Source of the DNA: Meconema thalassinum
Lineage: Eukaryota > Arthropoda > Insecta > Orthoptera > Tettigoniidae
Direction of reading: 5' to 3'
NCBI GenBank assembly: GCA_946902985.2
Contig: OX336388.2
Coordinates: 228,710,467 to 228,774,466 of the forward strand
Length of the DNA: 64,000 nt
Of the stretch, positions 10,982 to 21,189 are shown piece by piece (position 1 is the first letter of the stretch; each line of letters opens with the position of its first letter). The position numbers and the translations under genes are program-made. The notes beneath the pieces were generated by a model. That model made no database searches. It had not been told where the DNA came from and saw only the letters and a program-made list of their open reading frames with translations.

Positions 10982-11816
10982 TATAAGGTGCATTCAAAAA
11001 GTAACGAGCCAGAGTCTGTAATGCGCAAACCGGTGATGACATCGGCTAATCGTGAGTTGTGTAACGAGGTGTGGTACCGACCAGAGCGTGGAAGGTCACA
11101 GCCCGTCGCTAGAGGGCACGCGTGCACGTCACGTGACGATACAAAGCGAGCAGCAGCATGCATCAATCGTCCAACGCTGCCAGTCGCATTGCAAACAGTG
11201 ACGTGGAGGCGTCAAACGAAGAGCAAAGAGGTGTTGTTCGGTTTCTGACAGCGAAAGGAGTAGGGGGAACGGGCATTCATCGGCGAATGTCACAAGTGTA
11301 CGGCGAACCTGCATGTCCCTTGCAAGGGTCAAGGCGTGGCACAAGCGCTTCAGGGAAGGACGGGTGTCGTTAGCCGATGATGCCCGGTCTGGAGCACCCC
11401 CCTGCATTACAGATGACAACGTCCAGCTGGTTGATGCACTCATTACCCAGGACCGCCGAGTGACAGTGAACGCCATAGCCGCCGTGGTCGGATTGAGCGT
11501 CGGAAGTGTGCACACCATCATGAAGGAACGACTGCACTTGCGCAACGTGTGTGCCCAATGGGTGCCCCACAGTATTCAACCACACCAGGAAGCATGTCGA
11601 ATGGCCTACTGTCTTGGTCTTGGTTGGACGATTGATGCATGCTGCTGCTCGCTATGTATCGTCACGTGACGTGCACGCGTGCCCTCTAGCGACGGTCTGT
11701 GACCTTTCACGCTCTGGTCTGAACCACACCTCGTTACACACGCCACGATTAGCCGATGTCGTCACCGGTTTGCGCATTACAGCCTCTGGCTCGTTTCTTT
11801 TTGAACGCACCTTATA
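10982..11816 (+). mobile_element. Mariner element with 194-bp inverted 5' ends on both sides
   Basis: The ends TATAAGGTGC and GCACCTTATA lie at TA, as expected for Tc1/mariner insertion. The left arm 10,982-11,175 and right arm 11,623-11,816 are about 90% identical inverted copies. Both carry the sequence that lies upstream of the transposase start in the sister copy at 46,240-46,445. That sister has only about 35 bp of terminal inverted repeat, so the right end here is a second 5' end rather than a normal 3' end. It sits inside the Jockey element. Confidence 0.85.
11158..11622 (+). pseudogene. Mariner transposase, N-terminal half only
   Basis: Starts at an ATG at 11,158. The first helix-turn-helix region reads GVVRFLTAKGVGGTGIHRRM. 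A one-base change near 11,308 shifts the frame, after which ARVKAWHKRFREGR, SLADDARSGAPP and the second helix-turn-helix VNAIAAVVGLSVGSVHTIM follow. A WVPHSIQPHQEACRMA block, equivalent to the mariner WVPHxLTxxQ linker, ends the coding part. The catalytic DD34D domain is absent because the sequence passes directly into the inverted second 5' end. It cannot encode an active enzyme. Confidence 0.85.
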
Positions 11817-12429
11817 TGTACTCTTGGACCTAAGAAGAGCTCCATGCAGCCACTCCACAAGCACTTGAATGGATTCAAGACCTGGCAGCCCATATATGAA
11901 TGGTCCTAATGCTGAAAATTGTCTATTTTGTAAATTTACATATATGTTAATTACTGTCTTGTATGCATCATACGCTAAATAGATCAATTACCATTATAGG
12001 CGAGTTGCATATGACTGTTTATATTCGACGATAATTATAACTTTATTTAAAGCTCGAACATAAATATTCATAAATATCTGTCGAGATTCCGCCAATTTTA
12101 TGTACTGAACAGAGCGCATGGGACGCAGAGAATGCCTTGTATTCGACCATGGCCTCCTCGAATACCCCGACTATGACACTAGGCCATGCAATGAAATTTA
12201 AAATAGGAGGTCGTGGAAGTCAACGCAGGTGCGATGCTATCCTTATCTAATTGGCCAATCAGCTGTATCGAAATGCAAATCTTGAGCTCTGATTGGTGGA
12301 GAACCTGCATCATAATGAAACTGTAACTATAATGAGCCTCTTTAAGATGCAGTTTTCTTGCATAGGAGTATAATATTTATATTTCGGTATGGTCGAACCA
12401 AAGTATCTTATAATTACCGTTCTTCTCCT

Positions 12430-12770
12430 CCTTCTTTCTCCGAATTTGGCCATCTTCGAACCACATGAAACTTAAGCCATCTTGGCCTTTCTTCCTTTCT
12501 TTTCCCAGAACCACTTCATCGTTCTCTCCTCCTCGAAAATGATGGTTACAGGTTTCTTATGTAGTGGGTTCTCTTCGAACGCTTTGAAATCATTTACTCT
12601 CCTTCTGAACCAATTTCTATCACGAATTATCTGTGGAGTAATTCCAACTTCTGCTGCATCCCTCTTGACCTCATCTACCCTCTTATAGAGGTGGCCTTTA
12701 ATCCCATGATGTATCGGAAGATATTTTGGGTCAATCGGTTTTAGTCCATTTTTACCAGGTGGCCATAAAT
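12430..12770 (-). pseudogene. LINE-A C-terminal fragment
   Basis: Read on the minus strand: YKRVDEVKRDAAEVGIT, an IIRDRNWFRRRV block, then EEERTMKWFWEKK, which corresponds to the EERRxKHSxMMKxxW ending of other copies. Upstream, FMATW... resembles the FYGHxxRMD block with a stop. It is heavily decayed and has no catalytic motif. Confidence 0.65.
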
Positions 12771-12831
12771 TATTAAAGTGCTATGTGCCCATTTCGAAAC
12801 GTTATGAGGTTATTTTTCATTATAATGAAAA

Positions 12832-13205
12832 TAATATCATATGGCCTCGGATGCCGGGTGCAAGCTTTGTTATTTGTCACCCAGAGAGTAGCTTGCTTGT
12901 CAAATTTCTTTGTTCCTTGAAGCACTATTTAAGTCAAGGAGGTTAGATATCTAAGCTCCTTGAACACTATAGCGCTTTCTAGTAGAGAAATGAGGAACTT
13001 TGTGTTGGCGGAAATCCCGAGATTAATTTTGTCATTATGAACACGGCCTACTGTATTCAAATGGGTTCTTTGACATGCCAACATCGTATGACATGCGTGT
13101 CGTAAATTTGCCGCCTTTCAAAAAAATCACTTACCACGGCCAGGAGCGAACCTGCAAGCTTGGAGTTAGTAACCGACACGTTAACCACTGACTCACCGTA
13201 GCAGT
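12832..13205 (-). mobile_element. SINE-2, nearly full length
   Basis: On the minus strand the head reads GTGAGTCAGTGGTTAACGTG, then GCAGGTTCGCTCCTGGCC (B box). The conserved body follows (CATGTCAAAGAACCCATTTG, GAAAGCGCTATAGTG) and it ends at CCGAGGCCATATGATATTA. Copies at 29.6, 52.1 and 60.1 kb share the full order. Confidence 0.82.
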
Positions 13206-13690
13206 TATTTTTCATTGTCTCAAAACTTACTAAACAGCACTTGTGCAGTTATGAAACCCAGGGCTTCAATTTCACTGAGCGCACTCCCCTTACAACCGGC
13301 CCCTTATCCAGCAAATCAGCTATTGAACCTGTATTTGACAAACGACCGAGGTAAAACCCAGTCTTGCAAGAATAATGTCCAATGATTACAATAAAAATGA
13401 ACCTGAAAATCCAGGAAACAAAGATTGGAATCAGAATGTCACCTAAGATTAGATAAGCCATATCACGCTATACATCTGCTTATCAATGTTTTATAGAATC
13501 GAACATGCAGCAGTTTTCTTTTATAAATCTATTATTAATATTTCTACCGTACAATCACAAATCACCTGTCATTGTCTTTTGTACTTCATGGTACTTACCT
13601 GATTTATCACTGTCGTTCAATTTGCATACACAATTGTTACAAAAGCTTAACAAATAAGGGGATAAACAAGGAACTGAGAGACATGATAAA
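13206..13690. other. Spacer without recognised features
   Basis: No repeat partner or motif seen. A 70-codon minus-strand open frame has no recognisable domain. Confidence 0.4.
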
Positions 13691-14670
13691 AAAGGAATGT
13701 GCATGGAGTGCTACAGTATTGTGAAGACTAGAGTCAGGGCATCGGAATGGTTTAAAATTGACACTGGACTAAAGCAAGGAAGTGTGTTGTCACCATCATT
13801 GTTCGTAATGGTGATGGATGACATCATGAAGGCAGCAATGAAAGACTATAGTAGGGCAAATATGAAGGTAATGTTGTTTGCAGACGATGTTGTGATCTGG
13901 GGCGAGGATGAGATGGAGGTACAAGAACAGTTAGACGTAATAAATGAAAAGATTGAGCAATGGGGATTGAAGATAAATGTGGAGAAGAGTAAAACAGTGG
14001 TGATGAGTAGAGATGAGAAAGAAGGAAAAGGAGTAATCAAAGTAGGAGATAAGGAATTGGAAGTGGTGAAACACTTCAAATAATTGCGAAGATGAAGATG
14101 GAAGACTAGATTTTGAAATTAGCAGAAGAATACAACTCTGGAGTACGGGGACTAGTATGGATCAAGGATATACCAATTAAGGCTAAAGTAGTTATGTACA
14201 AAGCATATTATGTTCCTATAATGACATATGCAGCAGAAACTTGGACGATGACTAAGAGGGATGAGAGCAGAGTACAGGCAGCTGAGATGAGATTCCTGAG
14301 AAGTATAGTCCAGAAAACGAGGAGGGACAGAGTGAGTGATGAAGATATACGGAAAGAACTGTGAGTACAGAAACTAAATGACAAACTGGAGCAAAACAGA
14401 TTGAGATGGTTTAGACATGTCAAACGGATGAATGAAGTAAGGCTACCAAGACGAGCACTGGAACGACGGATGACAGGGAAGAGAGGACGAGGAAGACCAA
14501 GAATGCGTTGGATGGACTCGGTGGAGAATAGTATTAGAAAACGGAACCTGGATTGGAACACTGAGTCGGAAGAGGAATGGTGGAACGACAGAACAAAGTG
14601 GAGAGGAACCATATTTGCCCCCACCCAGTGTCAACTGGAAAAGGGGAAATGAAGATGATGATGAATTGTT
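13691..14670 (+). pseudogene. LINE-B reverse transcriptase and C-terminus, (ATG)n-tailed
   Basis: A 5'-truncated non-LTR element. Blocks in order: FKIDTGLKQGSVLSPSLF (the QGS box), LFADDVVIWG (catalytic ADD box), EQWGLKINVEKSKTVVMS, and a VVKHFK remnant of the FKYLG motif ending in a stop near 14,080. Then MYKAYYVPIMTYAAETWTMT, and after another stop RLRWFRHVKRMNEVRLPRRA and KRGRGRPRMRWMDSV. The end passes into GATGATGATG, a tail style known for several insect non-LTR families. It has only a few frameshifts or stops, so it is one of the younger LINE copies here. It lacks the endonuclease and the N-terminal half of the reverse transcriptase. Confidence 0.85.
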
Positions 14671-14859
14671 ACAAAGACAAATATCATTAATAAGTGATTG
14701 CAACGACACCTGCTAATTGAGATATTAACCCTGCATGGGATAGCGGTCTCTATATTAACCTCCTGTCATAAAAATCATAAAATAAAATTACAATAATAAA
14801 AGAAATATATAAACAAGATGTTCAGTAAAGAATATATCGCCTACTTTCTCCTAAATGCA

Positions 14860-15440
14860 TGGGTATTGGTATAACTCTTTGTCCTTTCAAGGAGTATAAT
14901 TGAATGTTGGTTGTAGTAGCTTGTTGAAATACAACGTGCTATACGGATATTAAACATGAATATGAGGTGCCCTTTGCTAGTGCTACCTCTGTACAAAATG
15001 TCATTCAATTCGGATTCACCGTGTTTGAATTGATATGGGGAATCGATTTGCACACATACATGGTCACTACCTGCAAACTATTGGGCTGATGACCTTGTAG
15101 TTCAGTCAAAAGATGCTTCCCACAAAAAGGCATGTTGCAAAATTTGGTAGAGATAAAATAATTAGGTTGGTCGTAATTTGATTTAAGCTTTTAACGGGTG
15201 GCCGCCATTCTGTTTCCGTCAAGATGACGGCGATAAAAAACATGACGCTGAGGTGCCCTTAGCTAGTGCTATCTCTGTAAAAAATTTCGTTCAATTCGGT
15301 TTCACCGTGATCGAATTGGTAGGGGGGGGGGGGGGCAGACATTCAGAATACACAGACTCTCTCACACACAGACATACAATTTCTGTCCCTTTAGTGATCT
15401 CATAAGTCTACTTTCATTTTTTGCAAAAATTAAAATTACG
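14860..15440 (+). mobile_element. HINE-C, Helentron-like fragment
   Basis: Two modules begin GAGGTGCCCTTTGCTAGTGC and GAGGTGCCCTTAGCTAGTGC, 286 bp apart (14,964 and 15,250). Each is followed by a TTCAATTCGG-TTCACCGTG block. A poly-G run, CACACA tracts and TGATCTCATAAGTCTACTTT follow, as in HINE-A. The 3' stem-loop is decayed. GTGGCCGCCATTCTG near 15,200 is a GCCGCCAT-type word as in HINE-B. The left boundary is uncertain. Confidence 0.55.
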
Positions 15441-15827
15441 CTAATTAAAATAATTAAAATAATAAACATAACTTTAAAAAAATATAACAATTGTAAAATC
15501 AATTTGAAATTAGTTAATTAAATAATTCAATAAACATATCAAAATTTAATCTATAAGAACATAAATTGAAAATAAATATATAAACATTAACATTAGAGAA
15601 AAAAATAGCATTATTAATAATAATTATAATAATTAATATAAATTAAATGCGGAAACACATAAAAGTAAAAAATAGTTTGGGCCTATAAAGGGTTAAGTAA
15701 ATGGCGAAGGGGTCAACCCAATCGCACCCCAAACAACTCGTCCACTGGACGTATTTCTTTACGTGAATTGCAGTAATATTCGGGTAATTTATTATTATCA
15801 ACGAATAATTCAAATATTTCCACTGTT
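15441..15827. other. Very AT-rich stretch
   Basis: Dominated by short AATTAA, AATAT and TTAATAAT words. Nothing coding or repeated was recognised. Confidence 0.5.
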
Positions 15828-16125
15828 CGGTGTCACACGCATGTCATACGATGTTGGCATGTCAAAGAACCCATTTGAATTCAGTAGGCCGTGTTCATAA
15901 TAGCAAAATTAATCTCGGGATTTTCCGCCAACACAAAGTTACTAATTTCTCTACTAGAAAGCGCTATAGTGTTCAAGGTGATTAGATATCTAACCTCCTG
16001 GACTTTCATAGTGCTCCAAGGAACAACGAAATTCGACATGCAAGCTGCTCTCTGGGTGTCAAATAACAAATCTTGCACCCGGCCACCGAGGCCATACGAT
16101 ATTATTATTATTAATATTATTAATA
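15828..16125 (+). mobile_element. SINE-2 without its head
   Basis: Starts at the CATGTCATACGATGTTGGCA block and continues through CAAAGAACCCATTTGAATTC, GAAAGCGCTATAGTG and the CGGCCACCGAGGCCATACGA end, with an ATT tail. The tRNA-like head is missing. Confidence 0.75.
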
Positions 16126-16285
16126 ATCGACTACATAACTCGAGTATTTCGAATGATCAAATGATTCGAACAACTGAAGTATTCGGACATTTGCATTTTT
16201 CGAACATCTAAAAGAAACACCCACAGATATTTAATAGATCTAGTCAATACTTTTTTAAAATTATGGCCTTCTTCAGTTTTTCGAC

Positions 16286-16671
16286 TTCATGTAGCCCCGT
16301 ATACTTTGGGTGTGTGTAGAATCTGTCTGATAACAGGTGTTAATTGTTTTGGCTGTATTAGTGTGTGTTATCTGTGATTCAGGTAAGGACTGCAGACGAT
16401 CAATTTCAAGTAGTTCCTACTTTTTCTACCAAATGCTACCGTCAACGACACCTATCTGTGAACCTGGTTACTATATGCCATCTCTTCCAGCACCTGGTGG
16501 CGAACGTTGGAACTGAATAGAGCATTGATCAAATCAAATCTAACCTACAAATTTTGCTTTACACAATTGTAGTTAGTGGAAGATTCTTTTACATGCCATA
16601 AATCTATGACATGGGCCCGCGCTGGCTTTACCTCCCCTCGGAAGGAAAGCATACTGATTTTAACGCTTTTA
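16286..16671 (-). mobile_element. SINE-1 alpha, head missing
   Basis: The minus strand matches the body and 3' part of SINE-1: CCTTCGGAG-like, ATAGATTTATGGCATGTAAA, CGTTGACGGTAGC, GTAGGAACTACTTGAAATTG, and GTATACGGGGCTACAT at the tail. The ACCAACCA terminus and the tRNA head are absent. Confidence 0.72.
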
Positions 16672-16743
16672 AGGCGAGAACCACCTCCCTATCTTCCCCA
16701 TGATAAATTTTCAATTTTTTGGTACAGATTACCCAAAACCTAA

Positions 16744-16841
16744 ATAAATATCTAACCTCCTGGACTTTCATAGTGCTTCAAGGAACAACGAAATTCGACA
16801 TGCAAGCTACCCTCTCGGTGTCAAATAACAAAGCTTACACA
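16744..16841 (+). mobile_element. SINE-2 3' fragment
   Basis: About 98 bp match the TATCTAACCTCCTGGACTTT to TGTCAAATAACAAAGCTT part of SINE-2, without head or tail. Confidence 0.65.
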
Positions 16842-17609
16842 ATAAAATTTTCAGAGATTGTTATATGCATCTATCCCTGTAATAATAGGAAGTATTATTT
16901 ACGGAAATTGGATAATTTTTCAGAATGACGTTTTTAAAATTACATTATTATTTTTTTCCAAAATGTTTCTTTAAAAAAATTAATAACTTTATTCTTAGGT
17001 AACATACTGAAAAATCCCTTACTATTACCATTCGCATAGGGCTTATTAAACCACAGAAAAAGTTTCAATGGCCTAGCATAAGAACTTTTCTCATAAATGG
17101 TACCAAAGTACAAAAAATATACAACTGAGAAAATTGAAGCTCAAGTTTTTCAGTGTAATTTCTTACCTGTGAAGGTTCTCAGAACTTTTCAGCCCCATAG
17201 TCTGGATTATTTGCATCCTCATTAGCCCTTTAAGATTCCTCTTTATTCTACTTCCCTGTAGTCATGTCTTCAACCATTAATTCTAGAGCCTGGTCTGCAC
17301 AAATCCAACATGGCGGAGACGCGAAATTTTAATATTATATTTTTAAATGGACTTTTCTCACAAATTAACCATCCGAGTGCAAGTGTGCTAGTTTCTTCGA
17401 TGAACTTTATTACATCAAAGTCTACTGATCATGGTTATGAAGTCAATATCAGGCACGTTTATGCCATGAGATGTATATGGAAGGTAAAGCTGCTGGGGCA
17501 AATGTTGAAAATTGAGCCGGAAGAAAACACGGTGAATATTTTTAAAATGCTGTTACATGTGTATCAAATTGAAAATTGTGCTTTACCAAGAGGAATGTAG
17601 TACATTCAA
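16842..17609. other. AT-rich spacer
   Basis: No repeat partner seen. A 96-codon open frame at 17,310-17,600 starts beside an AACATGGCGGAGACGCG word like the HINE-B module word, so part of this DNA may be an older HINE-B-related relic. Confidence 0.35.
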
Positions 17610-19126
17610 CAAGCAGTTCCGTGAAGAACTATACAGCCTATTTTCATATATCCTGCTCATGTTAATTGGCTCTATCAACATACAAAATTTCAGTTTAATT
17701 GCTGTAACAGATTCGTAGATATCGAGAACCGTCTCAATATTTCAGATGGTCGCCAGGTTGGATTTTTATTTTTGTACTATTATATTAAGATTATTGTGTA
17801 CGTGTGGTATTCAAACTTCAATCGCATGATTAGAACACAAGAAGTAAAAACGAGATTTTAAAATTACGCACAGCAGCCATCTTGTGATTATGCGAAGAAT
17901 TGTAATAAATTAGATGCCAGTGGATCAACATTTGTGTAAGCATTTAACGTGCGACGTTTCACGGCACTCGGATAGTTAATTCGCGAGAAACGTCCATTTA
18001 AATATTTATACTTCGCGTCGCCGCCATGTTGGATTCGTGCTCACCAGGTTACTGAAAGTCCTATAGGTGAACATATGTTCATAGTCTCTATGAACATAAA
18101 AATTTCAGTTTGGTTGCTGTAAAAGATTCATAGATATTGAGAACCGTCTAAATATTTCGGAAGCTCGCCATTTAGGATTGTTATATGTATAGGCCATAGA
18201 GTTATGTACCATTCAAGGACACTTATTGCCTAGGTTCATTATTCAAACTTTCACTTCGATCGCATGATTACGACACAAGAAATAAAACTTATTTTTAAAA
18301 TTTCGCACAGCCGCCATCTTGAGGTTATGTAAACAATTGAATTAAATTAGATGGCAGTACATTACAATCTGCAAAATCATTTACTGTAGCATAGTTCACT
18401 GCGCTCAGAGAGTTAACTCACGAGAAAAGTCCATTAAAATATTTCAAATTCGCTTGCACGCCATGCTCGTTTTGTACTTTACAGGTTTATGAATTATACA
18501 TAGGTAATCTTGTACCAGTACCCTTTATCACCGTACAAAATTGCAGGGTGATAACTGTAATAGTTTCGGAGATATAGAATGTCAGTGAAATATTTCGCAC
18601 AGCCGCCATTTTGAGGTTATGTAAACATTTGAACTAAATTAGACTCCAGTGCATTGCAATGTGTATAAACATTTGCTGTACCAAGTTTCATTACGTTTGG
18701 ATAGTTAAATCGCGAGAAAAGTCAATTAAAAGTCTCAACTTCGCTTGGCCGCCATGTTGGTTTTGTTGTCACCAGGTTTTAGAAAGTCTCATAGGTGAAC
18801 TTCTAGTAGTGCCCTTTATCACCGTACACAATTTCAGGGCGATATCGGTAATAGTTTCGGAGATATTGAATGCTAGTGAAATATTTCGCACAGCCGCCAT
18901 GTTGGATTGGTGAGACGTAACAAAATTTAAAGGGCACGGTCGAGGTCGCCAGGAATAGTGCTATAAACTTACCGAGTTTCATTGTAATCGCTCCAGCCGT
19001 TTAGATTTTATTAGGGGGAGACACACACACACCTCACACACACACCTCACACACACACACACACACACACACGGACAAAAGGTGATCTCATAAGCCTATT
19101 TTTCAAAATTGAAAATAGGCTAAAAA
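17610..19126 (+). mobile_element. HINE-B copy 1, 1,517 bp
   Basis: The 5' end CAAGCAGTTCCGTGAAGAAC contains the hairpin AGTTC...GAACT and is followed by the subterminal AGCCTATTTTCA. The 3' end is an ACAC tract, GGTGATCTCATAAGCCTATT, and a stem-loop closing with GAAAATAGGCTAAAAA. The interior has nine GCCAT-centred words about 146 bp apart (17,751 to 18,896). No protein is encoded. The structure fits a Helentron-type non-autonomous element (HINE/DINE class), mobilised by a rolling-circle Rep/helicase from elsewhere. That class assignment is an inference. Confidence 0.75.
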
Positions 19127-19317
19127 TGTACCTCCAGTAGTTCAGTAATTATCCGCAAAAGAATGAGACGAGGTAAAATTGGCGTGTCTATTCAAAGAGT
19201 AACATGATTACAAAAAGTGTCACTGTTTTAAAAGTTTTTTCAATTTTTCAACGTATTTGAGTTATCCACATAGTAATTATTCAAAAATATGAAAAACTAA
19301 GTTTCGGTTATTTTCAC

Positions 19318-20690
19318 CCCTTGTTCCGTGACGAACTAAAGAGCCTACTCTTATTAAAATGTAAGATTCATCTCAATCTATATAGACCTATCTAGAATAA
19401 TGACGAAATTAAGTTGGTAATATCAAAATTTCTAATTAGTTCGAAATATACCTGTAGCCTAATACAGCACTAGAGTTGGCAGCCCTGGTGACTGAATATA
19501 TTGTTAGTTCCATCTCTAAAGGAACAGAGTACAAAATTTGGTTGAAGTCCAATGGATAGCATGGACGTTATAATGCAGTTATACATCAGCGCGTAACAAT
19601 GTCATGCATGTATTGGTCAGAAATAATCTGAAATATTATGATCTCTTGCTATGCCAATTTTGGAAGAAATCCATTTTTTAGTATATAAATTGCATGTATT
19701 TTAAAATTGGACCTATCAGGAGGCTTAGAGTCATGTTGGCAGCATTGGCGTATATTAGTTTATCCAAATTAATCTAGAATGTCAGGTACTATAAGTGTGC
19801 AAATTTTAAAGCTGTTGGCTTACATACTTTCTGATATATTAATATCATGGTAAAAATAGAGACAGCATTTATTAACAGTTGGCAGCCCTGGTTGCTCTTA
19901 AGATTAAGCATAGTCATATCGGTTATGGTACACATAGCACATACGAAATTTGCTCGAAATTCAATTGACAGTATAGAAGTTACATGTATTTAAAACTTGG
20001 TCCTATCAGCAGGTTTAAAATCATGTTGGTAGCACTGACGTACATAAGTTACTCCAGATTAATCTAGAATGGCAGGTACTATATGTGTGCTTAGTTTAAA
20101 GCTGTCGGCTTGCATACTTTCTGTTATATTGGTATTTGGCTAAGAAAATAGAGAGAGAGCATTTATTAACAGTTGGCAGCCCTGATGGCTTTTAAGAATA
20201 CATTCCGTCATATCTGTTTATGTACACATAGTAGGCTACATACGAAATTTGGTTGAATTCCAATTGATAGTGTAGAAGTTATATGCATTTAAAGATTGGA
20301 CCTATCAGCAGGCTTAGAATCATTTTGGCAACACTGCCATGCATGGCCTCCTAGAAATTAAACTGAAATATTAATATCTATATGTCTGCCAATTTTGGAA
20401 TAGCTCCCATGCATACCTTCCAGTATATCCAACATGGTGCTCAAATTTCAATTGCGGTTTTTTAGCAGTTATTAGCACTGACATAATTTTGTAATATGGG
20501 CTTGAGATATTCAGGTATAGATCTTTACTCATACCAAATTTGGATTCGATTGCTGCAGCAGTTTAGGAGTTGATAGGGGGGGACACACACACACATAGCC
20601 AGACAGAAGGACAGACAGACATTTGCCCGGATCGATCTCATAAGTCTACTATTTCCTCATTTTTGCAAAATGTGAAAAGTAGGCTAAAAA
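19318..20690 (+). mobile_element. HINE-A copy 2
   Basis: From CTTGTTCCGTGACGAACTAA to GTGAAAAGTAGGCTAAAAA, with intact subterminal AGAGCCTACTCTT and the 3' stem pairing AAGTCTACT with AGTAGGCT. TTGGCAGCCCTG words occur at 19,475, 19,880 and 20,174. It abuts a SINE-1 head fragment on its right. Confidence 0.75.
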
Positions 20691-20776
20691 TCCGACGACA
20701 TCGGCCGGGTTCGAAGTCACTATTTTGCGCACAGCAGTTCAGAATGCTACCAACTTCGCCACGTCAGTGGACGGGA
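20691..20776 (-). mobile_element. SINE-1 head fragment
   Basis: The minus strand reads CGAAGTTGGTAGCATTCTGA, then TTCGAACCCGGCC (B box), then GTCGTCGGA. It is cut exactly where HINE-A copy 2 ends, so the HINE probably inserted into or beside this SINE. Confidence 0.65.
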
Positions 20777-21189
20777 TTGGCTACAGCTAGCGACAGTGGT
20801 TTACATATGGTCGGGAAAGGGATCGTCTGTAAGGGGAAGTGTTTCTCTCATTGCATTATTTGGTAACGGCACAGTGGCGACAAGCTACCACACATGAACC
20901 ACTTTTCTCAGTCGACAACGACGACAGAAAAACGCTCGTGTGTAAGGGCCCTAATTAGTTTAAAGGGACGTAAAACCAATAACATTATTATTGGAATTAT
21001 TATTGGAATTTTGCTATATAAATGGTGATCTAAAAAGCGGACAGTGGAGGAGTTAGTTAGTTAGTTAGTTAGTTACTTAGTTATTGAGGTTTTAAGGGGT
21101 GGAAGAGCAAGGTCATCTGCCCCTTAGCGGAGGAGAAAACATCTATTATTATTATTATTATTATTAATCTTGATTGATCACATTGGACC
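20777..21189. other. Spacer with a SINE-like tail
   Basis: The stretch 21,052-21,120 holds a (GTTA) run, TTTTAAGGGGTGGAAG and GGTCATCTGCCCC. A similar block (TATAAGGGGCGTA, GAGGTCATCTGCCCC) lies at 48,070-48,112. AAAGGGACGTAAAACCAATA at 20,962 resembles tails of other arthropod SINEs. The rest is unassigned. Confidence 0.35.

Larger units (their letters stand above)
9633..11983 (+). pseudogene. Jockey-type non-LTR retrotransposon pol, broken by two insertions
   Basis: Reverse transcriptase blocks run in order: AYDSVWRKGLL (9,637-9,670); INNMLSNRLFQV (9,885-9,925); a decayed QGSV box; LFNLYIHDLPETV; and FIFADDI, the catalytic FADD box, near 10,050. Further on, YSAGVWLNSSH, QWLPVLSNIVPPHIRR and WGWMNSPRSECG (a C-x-C zinc-like C-terminal element) lead into HIEQEYPL. 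After the mariner insertion the frame resumes with DLRRAP near 11,830. This C-terminal arrangement is typical of Jockey/CR1-like insect elements. Frameshifts near 9,960 and 10,230, a palindromic insertion at about 9,678-9,838 and a mariner at 10,982-11,816 inactivate it. The 5' end (ORF1, endonuclease) is missing. Confidence 0.85.
9593..12400 (+). repeat. Family I copy 2, split by the Jockey insertion
   Basis: The left piece (9,593-9,632) matches 1,163-1,207 and the right piece (11,984-12,400) matches 1,220-1,640, both in the same orientation. The break lies after AAAACGAG on the left and before CAATTACCATTATAG on the right. Everything from 9,633 to 11,983 is therefore an insertion. Confidence 0.75.

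Noticed and set aside
10982..11816. An ordinary mariner with naturally long inverted repeats
   Set aside because: The sister copy at 45,566-46,445 has only about 35 bp of shared ends, so long repeats are not the family norm on the evidence here.
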